From assembly GCA_014802265.1 (NCBI GenBank), contig JAAVCP010000045.1, positions 1 to 60,431 of the forward strand: a DNA stretch of 60,431 nt. The letters are read 5' to 3'. Origin of the DNA: Bacteroides sp. (lineage in GTDB: Bacteria; Bacteroidota; Bacteroidia; Bacteroidales; Muribaculaceae). Of the stretch, positions 55,101 to 60,431 are shown one piece after another (position 1 is the stretch's first letter; each line of letters starts with the position of its first letter). The notes beneath the pieces are model-generated. The model was not told the origin of the DNA, made no database searches, and saw nothing but the letters and a program-made list of their open reading frames with translations. The position numbers and the translations under genes were made by a program.

Positions 55101-55458
55101 ATCTTATGCAAAAAAGCTATATCTTAGCCCAAATCAATACAGTCATCTGCTAAAGAAAAATGCTCGATTAATGCTCTACACTGGTAATAATCGGTTTTAT
55201 GTATTATCAAGAGAAAAGATTCTATCTGATAAAGATTTCTTGACTTTACGATTCAGCGTTAAGAATCTTGATCATGATGGAAAGTTAGCGGCTATTGCCA
55301 GCTTATTAAAAGATGAATATTTCGAAGATACTCAGTTCGTTTTTGGCGTTTTGAGAGATGCGCAAATGGTTGTAGCTCATTCTCTGGATGACTATAACCT
55401 TTCGGGAGAAGGGAGTGAAGAAACTATTTCATCTGGGAATGAGGAGGACGTGTTATGA
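49150..55458 (+). CDS. Giant S1 / sacsin-HSP90-like ATPase / DUF3883-like protein (system component C)
   Basis: This 2102-aa protein starts with about four S1/OB-like domains (residues 1-345; for example VNGTIRGILDRGFFVEVLGI). A sacsin-type GHKL ATPase domain follows: N-box ELLQNADDS (510-518), HDGLPF (539-544), and lid GYKGIGFKSVF (568-578). The long middle (700-1900) is mixed and unrecognised. The end (about 1935-2070) resembles DUF3883, a PD-(D/E)XK-like fold (AAIQWLQLHGYTV, IVVKSF, YLSPNQYSHLL), but the usual EVKS is VVKS. S1 domains suggest RNA binding. The stop overlaps the helicase start by ATGA. Confidence 0.75.
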   Translation: MNIQFAYNTRQPIIVRILRTIKGGWMCAAQEEEVFLPGSQLYKDLNDYESVIGKNVKVLVQSISDRGVVVSHKDFIKDIFERKDILRTIKEAQIVNGTIRGILDRGFFVEVLGIIGFMPIKEVRDNLDLCVNQSIDVAISSYDIDKGSLVLSEKYCFLLKQKAIAKTKREDSRNKAQKALESIRIGDVLHCKIIKPIASGYLIISDNSVRGILEAREIPNGKKYKNGHEINIMVSDLNQGSFRGSVIRLIERKQQDLLDFVSSNITPNETILEGKVVYIERALVTIKITYNARFFFGYIRGKDLAWGKVLNAADSVFLGEELKVKYLGVEDGKFYFDLKWQQCHLYPDPLFDESINGLLAMQGIGSNLFYGKANISTYVSENEEKTIISAYVTDLVVEEPTSKASVLLDPYTGAQISALIPKRYAYALENGKFYRFSLTLADKETRIEQHRLYMCSAEPYNSLESRNPYKLLIEQSFRENKSPKSNRESANYLKEIGADMYTGRDRMFYELLQNADDSASQRGVRMMIQIKDNYLILTHDGLPFSRQDFRSIVSTANSTKRLDSKKTGYKGIGFKSVFTDSNKVYIKTGGFFFCFDKNAEIFNDFRRFYTCVNPLYTNEQLDVFFQENIEYERDFEGVEHLPWQLLPFWQEEIPKELQETSFSRRCNVAIALDLGVTISNYKEIIKGILQKPRFMLFLRNTTRIQFEDKKWNILSIAKQKNLDNDIVCLKNSFADEDKEISYIVRDCNPIFVNNECFNESGIPLRKECVVSAGKEKWKLYQNIDGIDVPVTSIPERIVASDTTTISYAFMLDADKHIKPLSDKIPSLYAYLPMEDRRYLFPFFINADFELSSNRQEAKQSYWNQYLFYNIGLNIPEWLISVAHESSPRYLELLPGKYLTETLEEGKKDMLAVGFNAGLKKSIASSKFILNHEGTLSSVSDVVVDDSGLSYLIGAEAFLKCMNFSQSLVNPELSKASFKKDTLSGIKHIPTEIVVSVITKSKDKYLRLLKRWLKNSEISVCEKMLIWIAQVAENNHQLKSIICDIPCFRVGVDWMSFNEVSETDHTLFNSNAIREAIPLLSKIGLEPTSEQIEEHQFYTLMRDSFFSDCLKRALPKIQARIQAQSDILDDTDIHDIFECVSSESAAKEGVTAKDITELAIIRNRKGQFKKISQMIELDSSKYNGIVDEYVISEKDAVCPGISPFIMPLQQAYDILLLNHWEELSVAVSNEDQAIALYTLASDLYSVRKQQSEKTEDSDFPVSKHYYANGKFFSLNDVYLSRNANLSEPERSVLKKCIQNPIVSSGVLIALKRKPFQIHHTNMDKAISVPFALSQEEMETFLQISKKEHGKFFENFLVTYKDGIYNINALPKDEFTYKTENKILVAFINKYCEGMHLLPSGIHNYCADFPEILTGDSIFTKLYPWLNKANGFCEEFLNIIETEGSPVKREFIGKLTRVDLYDEDEKNSQSVRIIKLLSSIENITDKEYAHVRDKLELVLNEEHIPVVNIRTQRDLSVGAKRFSLSSLLPEEDKNSSVLSSIIARLKASGLSSDFLNSLFDIQIDDNLCEETFNQLLAKPLSNGVQFVFVLLYADANNKTLSGCKILNSNNQEVTLSGTEWIVDAPSFIKADNCFPTQYRDGLDWLTIPFKSKANSITIRREIVDYSILKTVMSDEEKTSLLDYLYNHWQVQKTTPSATNLRYICDGLGISSKYLVLSKEYALQKEQPDSYIHNWAGTKDSYKNGFLEDVLSMQGEESDVVCVRKYLSGKITQPEFIAKSDILSAKIVDWIVEKSLQLNEEQSDWLIQSIFSQSDFSIDTDDDTLKSFSETHPSDLAFDKWLIYRYSSQMPSLIKVSASPAYICRRFHQNNIAVLGNNIFINQDEWHHLDTLLRKLVQLGLGFSAEDYIAFQNYCDNSELNLEGLGGNDSGLDQKDQIVANKVAREAAIQWLQLHGYTVPFVLPEYSCFEGVSKDGVNYPIVVKSFLSYAKKLYLSPNQYSHLLKKNARLMLYTGNNRFYVLSREKILSDKDFLTLRFSVKNLDHDGKLAAIASLLKDEYFEDTQFVFGVLRDAQMVVAHSLDDYNLSGEGSEETISSGNEEDVL

Positions 55459-57128
55459 AAGAAGATTACAAACTCCTACATTCCAAATTTTTGGAAGAGG
55501 AATTAAAGTGTCAAGTTGAAGATTTCCAAAAGAAACTGGAAGCTCCGGCCTTACATCTACTTCTGGAAAAAGAAGAGGTATATGTGGCTTTGTTTGTAAA
55601 GGTGTCCAATACTGGAGAATTGATTCTAAAGTTTCCAAAAACCAGAGCACTCCCAAGGAAAGGAGATTTCTTATATTCCTTTACTGTACCGGATTCCTTA
55701 AGAAGTTATAAATTTTGGGGCCAAATTACATATGGGAATATTTTAAAAGCAAAGACACAAGGCTCTGAATGTCATTGTGTCTGGATGTCTGAATGTGATG
55801 ACAACAGATTTATTTTGGTTGGATTAAGAGGTTTGTCTCTTAACTTTGTCAAATACATTCAACTTATACCTAATGCCGTAGTTGTTTTAGGTCCAAATAT
55901 TCCTCCCTATGAGTATCTTGCAAATCTTCAGAGAATTGTGAATTATGGTGGATATGAGCCTCTAAAAAACATAATCAATCCTAAGAAAAATCAAGGTAAT
56001 GAAGTATTTATTCCTCTTCGAAAAGATGATTATTTGAGCAAAGTAAAAGCGAATTTCATTTCCAATGATATTGTTGTTTTACAGGGACCCCCAGGTACTG
56101 GTAAAACCCAATTGATTGCTGAATTATGTGATGTTTTGTGCACTCAGGATAATTCAATCCTAGTGACTTCTCTTACAAATAAAGCACTTATGGAGGTCGC
56201 TCAAAAATCACCATTATCTAAAAAATTGAATAATGGTGTAATTTATAAAACTAATCTTACATCTGATGAGCAACATACACTTCCACACTTACAGTTTGCG
56301 CAAGACTTCTTTGCATCTAAAGGTAAATTATTGCTTGCTACATTTTACAAGGCTAGTGGTAATGCAATCCCTTATCAACAGATGTTCGATTACGTGATCG
56401 TAGATGAAGGAAGTCAAGCATTTCTGGCTACAATTGGCATGGCAAGATTGTTGGGTAAACACACTCTTGTTATAGGAGATACCAAGCAATTGCCACCGAT
56501 AACCTTACTCCCTGAGTCAAGAATTTCAAAAATGAATTATCGCAAGTTCATTGATGGATTCAAAGGCGCTGTTTCAAGTTCAGAAGGACCTAAGTTTCAA
56601 CTATCAGATACTTTCAGATTAGGGCGTAACGCTGCGGCACAAACAAGTTTATTTTATGAAGAACAGCTCAATTCTGTAAGTATAATAGATATTCAAGGAA
56701 ATGAAGGTCCAATTGGAGTCCCATTACCAATGCAGATTGGAAGTTCTCATCCAGAGAACGCACTAAACAAGATTATTGAGATTGTGGAATCGGAACGTAG
56801 AGACTTTCAAGTAAATGAAATCTATATTCTCACTCATCTAAGAAAAAACGTTCGAAAAATACAGCTTCGGATATTTGAGAAGTTTGGATATTCTGATAAT
56901 ATTAAAGTCGAAACGGTTGCCCGTGTTCAGGGTCTTACCACAGATGTGGTTTTATTCTTTATTCCTAATAATGAATCTACCTATTACAGTTTACAATCTC
57001 CGACCTTTAATGTGGCAACAAGTAGAGCAACATTGAGGACATATATAATAATGCCAAGCGATATACTAAAACATACATACCTACCGCATTCCGTGCGAAA
57101 GTATATAGAAAATATTATTAAACATTGA
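55455..57128 (+). CDS. UPF1-like superfamily 1 helicase (system component D)
   Basis: The 557-aa protein has an N-terminal beta domain (1-130) and an SF1 helicase core: motif I LQGPPGTGKT (209-218), motif II DEGSQ (317-321), motif III GDTKQLPPI, a FRLG motif IV-like segment, and motif V-VI VQGLTTDVVLFF and FNVATSRA. The DExxQ box and GDxxQLPP place it among UPF1-like RNA/DNA helicases. It lacks a visible nuclease domain. The start codon overlaps the stop of the giant gene (ATGA), implying coupled translation and a physical or functional pair. Confidence 0.85.
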   Translation: MKEDYKLLHSKFLEEELKCQVEDFQKKLEAPALHLLLEKEEVYVALFVKVSNTGELILKFPKTRALPRKGDFLYSFTVPDSLRSYKFWGQITYGNILKAKTQGSECHCVWMSECDDNRFILVGLRGLSLNFVKYIQLIPNAVVVLGPNIPPYEYLANLQRIVNYGGYEPLKNIINPKKNQGNEVFIPLRKDDYLSKVKANFISNDIVVLQGPPGTGKTQLIAELCDVLCTQDNSILVTSLTNKALMEVAQKSPLSKKLNNGVIYKTNLTSDEQHTLPHLQFAQDFFASKGKLLLATFYKASGNAIPYQQMFDYVIVDEGSQAFLATIGMARLLGKHTLVIGDTKQLPPITLLPESRISKMNYRKFIDGFKGAVSSSEGPKFQLSDTFRLGRNAAAQTSLFYEEQLNSVSIIDIQGNEGPIGVPLPMQIGSSHPENALNKIIEIVESERRDFQVNEIYILTHLRKNVRKIQLRIFEKFGYSDNIKVETVARVQGLTTDVVLFFIPNNESTYYSLQSPTFNVATSRATLRTYIIMPSDILKHTYLPHSVRKYIENIIKH

Positions 57129-57146
57129 AATAGCATTTTGGAAATA

Positions 57147-58157
57147 ATGGATAAGGAACTTGACATACAGATTGCGGAGGCTCTGAAGACATATTTGGCT
57201 TCGGGAGTTGAGGATCAAGTGGACTATCAGAAGTTCTACCTCTACTCTATCGTGACCCATTCTACAGCCATTGAAGGCTCTACCGTCACTGAAATTGAAA
57301 ATCAACTTCTTTTTGACGAAGGAATTGCTGTAAAGGGTCGTTCTTTGACCGAACAAATGATGAATGTCGATCTTAAAGACGCTTATCTTCATGCTTTTAA
57401 AATTGCGTCCGAGAATCCTATCTATACACCTCGGATTCTGCAACAACTATCGGCAATCGTAATGCGTCGAACCGGCAGCGAATACTCCACTATTGCCGGA
57501 CAATTCGATTCATCTAAAGGTGAGTTCCGACTATGTAACGTCAGTGCCGGTATCGGAGGTAGAAGCTATTTTGCCTGTAATAAGATTCCACAAGCCGTAG
57601 ACGATTTTTGCAAATGGCTTAACGACGAAATTGCCAATATAGACAAGATAGATACTGCTGCTTGCTATCGTCTGAGTTTTGAGGCTCACTTCCGACTTGT
57701 GACTATTCACCCATGGGTTGATGGTAATGGACGTACTACCCGATTGGTAATGAATATGATTCAACGTCAATTGGGACTTATTCCATCTATAGTTCGAAGA
57801 GAAGACAAGGGAGAATATATCCAGTCATTGGTCGACAGCAGAGAGAATGAAGATTCTACCATAGCCCAGGATGTGATGCTCCGACATCACATCGCTAATC
57901 TCAATCGCAGAGTTGTAGAGTATCAAAACAATGACACTGTAAATTCGCAGACTGACACTGTAAACGAATTGAAGGAAGGGCTTAAAAGGATATATATAGC
58001 CATTCAAAACAATCCAGAAATTACCCATTCACAACTTATGGAGATCTTCAACATCTCAGGATCAACAGCCAAGAGAGCAACCAGAGATCTCAAGAAACTC
58101 GGCTACATCAAGAGGGAAGGTTCAGACAAAACCGGATGTTGGGTAATACTAAAATGA
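57147..58157 (+). CDS. Fic-domain protein (probable AMP-transferase) with C-terminal wHTH
   Basis: From ATG 57147 the protein is 336 aa. It has an N-terminal inhibitory motif SxxxEG (Ser39, Glu43, Gly44) and the Fic core HPWVDGNGR (His188, Asp192, Arg196). Its winged-helix end reads ITHSQLMEIFNISGSTAKRA. Fic enzymes with an N-terminal inhibitory helix modify target proteins with AMP. The gene begins 18 nt after the helicase stop, so it may be the last gene of the system, or a cargo gene with a self-regulating wHTH. Codon use is less AT-rich than in the four preceding genes, which fits separate origin. Confidence 0.88.
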   Translation: MDKELDIQIAEALKTYLASGVEDQVDYQKFYLYSIVTHSTAIEGSTVTEIENQLLFDEGIAVKGRSLTEQMMNVDLKDAYLHAFKIASENPIYTPRILQQLSAIVMRRTGSEYSTIAGQFDSSKGEFRLCNVSAGIGGRSYFACNKIPQAVDDFCKWLNDEIANIDKIDTAACYRLSFEAHFRLVTIHPWVDGNGRTTRLVMNMIQRQLGLIPSIVRREDKGEYIQSLVDSRENEDSTIAQDVMLRHHIANLNRRVVEYQNNDTVNSQTDTVNELKEGLKRIYIAIQNNPEITHSQLMEIFNISGSTAKRATRDLKKLGYIKREGSDKTGCWVILK

Positions 58158-58177
58158 TTGCAGCGATTTTGATTTTG

Positions 58178-58210
58178 TCACCGCCGTAATTATTACTGCG
58201 GTGATAAAAT
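58178..58210 (+). terminator. Terminator of the large operon
   Basis: TCACCGCCGTAAT (58178-58190) and ATTACTGCGGTGA (58192-58204) pair with one mismatch and a minimal loop; TAAAATTATT follows. It lies 20 nt after the Fic stop. Confidence 0.75.
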
Positions 58211-58584
58211 TATTCCTTCAAATACACTTTTTCCAACAAATAAGTTGAAATTGCTACACTTTTCGGAACCAATACACCTGACTGACCTCGGACGAGTACC
58301 TGACAACCCTCTGATTTAGTTGTGTATGTCGCCAATTTTTGCTAATTTTGTAATCGAAAGCAGCAAGCTATGAGTGGCTTGGAAATGGAGGCTGAGACAG
58401 TTTTCGGAAAAATAAAAGGACAGTGGTTTTACTTTGATGGTGGATAACTTTGCCTGTGGCACCGTGCACCTACTTCGCAGATATGCACTAAGTTTCCACT
58501 CACGATTTGTAATTCAGTTACTTACAGAAATTGAGGTTGAACCTTTTAAACTGTAATTCCTTGATTCAATAATAGTTTACCACA
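58211..58584. other. Right end of the island, no intact gene
   Basis: About 370 bp between the operon terminator and the right repeat. It contains a promoter-like TAATTTTG at 58343-58350 and a 25-codon transposase-tail-like remnant (58370-58447). Nothing else is recognised. Confidence 0.5.
58370..58447 (+). pseudogene. Possible transposase C-terminal remnant
   Basis: The 25-codon ORF reads MSGLEMEAETVFGKIKG and stops soon after. The ExExVFGxIK pattern resembles the C-terminus of IS1182/IS5-type transposases. It is too short for certainty. Confidence 0.3.
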
Positions 58585-58600
58585 CTGCATCGGAAAGTAA
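58585..58600 (+). repeat. attR: 16-bp direct repeat, right end of the island
   Basis: CTGCATCGGAAAGTAA, identical to the last 16 bp of mnmE (39966-39981). The bases around it differ from those at mnmE. Confidence 0.8.
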
Positions 58601-58704
58601 TCAAACAGTTGATAATAATCCTCATACATCATATATGTTTATAATTCTGCGTAAATGGAATTTTACTCTAATATACAATAAATAAAAGAAAATCAAAACC
58701 ATTG

Positions 58705-59430
58705 GTAATATCAAATAAAATAGAGCATTTAATAACTAATCTCGACGAGTGGCAAAATGCTTTCATTGAGATAGATAATGAGAAGCATTGGAAAAAAGGA
58801 CGCAGTGCATGGGCTTTAGTAAAATTTTTCACTACTCCGACCATACAAGAATCAGAAGGAATTTCAACACTTTAAAAAATGTCTTCGATGTGTCACAGAT
58901 CATGATTTCATTCCATCTCATGCAGAAATCGAACATGAAAGTAAATTTGACACATTTAGGGGAAAGGGACGTATACAAGACTTAATAATTTGGGGACAAG
59001 TCAAAAAAATAGATGTGGTAATATGTATGGAAGCAAAAGTTGATGAAACCTTCGGTAACTCCATTTCAGTTGCGTATAAGAAATCTGTAGAAGTTCTTAA
59101 GAGCTCACCAAATAGCAAATGCAAAAAACGAATTGAAAACTTATATTCAAAATATTTCTCAAACGAGTATAATAATTCTTTTTCAGATATAAAATATCAA
59201 TTATTGCATTACCCTTAAGGTTCTATCACGGAAGCAAAAAGATTGGCAGTATAGTTTTTATGCCTGTATTAGTTTTCCTTACAGACAGTTACAATAAAAT
59301 AACAGCAAGTAATAATAGAAACGATTATAAAAACTTCATTGCATCACTCCACTTTGAGTCCATCTCAAAAAGGTTAAACAATGGATTTAAAAACTTTGTT
59401 ACTGTAGTATTAAGTAACGAACTATATTAA
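58705..59430 (+). pseudogene. DUF6946-like protein, broken by frameshifts
   Basis: The protein can be followed through three lesions. NLDEWQNAFIEIDNEKHWKK, then GRSAWALVKFFTTPT, shifts near 58855 into KEFQHFKKCL and PSHAEIEHESKFD, with MEAKVDETFG. A stop TAA at 59216-59218 interrupts LLHYP and GSITEAKR. A further shift near 59255 leads into SIVFMPVLVFLTDSYN and the end NELY. The HWKKGRSA start, the EAKVDExFG box and the LLH/EAKR region fit the DUF6946 family, of unknown function. It is non-functional unless these are assembly errors. Confidence 0.6.
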
Positions 59431-59456
59431 ATACTTATCTCTAAAATAACAATATT

Positions 59457-59972
59457 ATGTCAAAGGCAAAACTGAAGAAGTACCTGTTATCGCTCACAAA
59501 GGAACAGGTAGTAGATATTATGCTTGGGCTATATGACGCAAGCAAAGAAGCCAATAGTTGGTTGGAATTCTACATGGAGCCAAATAGTAACGTGGAACTT
59601 GAAAAATACAAGAAGGCAATCAGAAGCCAGTTCTATGGAAGAAATGATTATCCCAAAGATCCCAGTTTCAGAGAATGCAATAAGCTTATCACCGCGTTCA
59701 AGAAACTTATACCGGATCCAAATGCCATTGCTGATCTTATGCTATACTATGTTGAGCAGGGTTGCAGCTTGACAGCACAGTTTGGCGACTACGAAGAACC
59801 ATTCTATACCGCACTGGAGAACAACTTTAATAAGGCTGTCAAATTCATATCTGAGAATGGTATGATTTCAGAATTTACACCACGAATCAAGAAGATGATT
59901 GAATCTGTGGAATGTTGCGGTTATGGATTCCCCGATACTCTTTGGGACATATATTACGAGTATGCCAACTAA
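59457..59972 (+). CDS. DUF6155-like protein
   Basis: This intact 171-aa protein starts MSKAKLKKYLLSLTKEQVVD, followed by MLGLYDASKEANSWLEFYME, which matches the DUF6155 family pattern. It is soluble, mostly helical, and ends FPDTLWDIYYEYAN. The function is unknown. It lies just past the broken DUF6946-like gene and 5 nt before a second broken gene that was probably in the same operon. Confidence 0.7.
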   Translation: MSKAKLKKYLLSLTKEQVVDIMLGLYDASKEANSWLEFYMEPNSNVELEKYKKAIRSQFYGRNDYPKDPSFRECNKLITAFKKLIPDPNAIADLMLYYVEQGCSLTAQFGDYEEPFYTALENNFNKAVKFISENGMISEFTPRIKKMIESVECCGYGFPDTLWDIYYEYAN

Positions 59973-59977
59973 GAATT

Positions 59978-60431
59978 ATGAAAGTATCTAAGTTAATTAA
60001 GGAATTGTAAGAATACCCACCGGATGCTGAAGTATGGCTACCCAGTATCAATGAACTCAACATTCCGGGATATTGTGTTCTTGATTATATAATGTCCTTT
60101 CAATTCCCGAACTCGCGTCAATAGGTTTTGAAAATCGTATTCCTCAGGAGAATGGAAAGTTCCTTATAGAGCATGAGGAGCATGAAGTGTATGTATCAGC
60201 TGACGGTCAGCCATACTTTCTCAATGAACTTGAAGAGGCTTTGAAGGCATACGAAATCCGTAAGGAGCATGGTGAGATCCCTGATGAGATTCTCGTTCAG
60301 AAGAAGCAATGTGAAACAGCACATAAGGAACTTCAAGAAGAAGATATGAAATTCAGCCTTGCTCAGATAGAATTTCTGTGCGCTTACATAACCCACATGA
60401 TGCAACCCTATCTGGAAGTTGATGAGTTGCA
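59978..60431 (+). pseudogene. Conserved protein with a stop and a frameshift, partial at the right edge
   Basis: ATG 59978 reads MKVSKLIKEL, a TAA (60008-60010), then EYPPDAEVWLPSINELNIPG. A one-base loss near 60092 moves the frame into VLSIPELASIGFENRI and on, without stop, to the window end through EVYVSADGQPYFLNELEEAL. The parts read smoothly as one protein if the stop is a CAG/CAA or GAA codon and one A is restored. The family is not recognised. Confidence 0.55.

Noticed and set aside
40262..60010. Recoding of TAA as glutamine, suggested by two in-frame TAA codons at likely Gln positions (40391 and 60008)
   Set aside because: TAA ends many intact core genes in this window at the normal length (for example dnaK, mnmE and mmdA), so it is a stop codon here; point mutations are the simpler explanation.
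1..60431. CRISPR array, rRNA or tRNA genes
   Set aside because: No regularly spaced repeat-spacer pattern and no rRNA or tRNA signature was seen on either strand.

Overview
The window looks like a chromosome segment of a Bacteroidales gut-type bacterium, possibly close to Muribaculaceae, although the family cannot be fixed from sequence alone. The evidence is an LpxC-FabZ fusion, a serine palmitoyltransferase, the rpmB-rpmG-DUF4295 (bL38) trio, a Na+-pumping methylmalonyl-CoA decarboxylase operon, a very large TamB-like protein and many Bacteroidetes-type promoters (TTTG, about 20 nt, TAnnTTTG). No rRNA, tRNA or CRISPR array was found.

Layout. 1-26,740 is mostly core: a small secreted protein, a TPR/transmembrane regulator, prs, a GH13 amylase, a patatin, TamB, tsaD, a short CinA, rpmB-rpmG-bL38, lpxD-lpxC/fabZ-lpxA (minus strand), the mce-mmdA-oadG-biotin carrier-oadB operon, spt and dnaK. 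26,740-29,650 is an AT-rich insert behind dnaK with a probable restriction endonuclease and an adenine methyltransferase. It ends in a diverged copy of the dnaK tail followed by a second terminator of the same design. 29,720-31,530 is debris: a methyltransferase fragment and pieces of two transposases. 31,664-39,981 returns to core genes: an alanine/glycine symporter, a membrane protein, a serine hydrolase, tgt, an LptF/G permease, a NucA-type nuclease and mnmE.

39,982-58,600 is a genomic island in the 3' end of mnmE, bounded by an exact 16-bp direct repeat. Its left side carries degraded mobility genes: an excisionase-like gene with an in-frame stop, an integrase cut off before its catalytic domain, and a MobC-like protein without a relaxase. 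Its right side is one compact AT-rich operon: an XRE regulator, a 67-aa zinc-ribbon protein, a 1350-aa Sm/SH3-like + TPR + P-loop ATPase, a 525-aa P-loop ATPase, a 2102-aa protein with S1-like domains, a sacsin/HSP90-like ATPase and a DUF3883-like end, a UPF1-like SF1 helicase, and a Fic protein. Spacings are 8-20 nt or an ATGA overlap. This is the best candidate for an undescribed, probably defensive, system. The S1 domains and UPF1-like helicase suggest nucleic acid, perhaps RNA, as its target; that is inference.

Beyond the right repeat (58,700-60,431) lies a decayed accessory stretch: a DUF6946-like pseudogene, an intact DUF6155-like gene and a second pseudogene with a stop and a frameshift.
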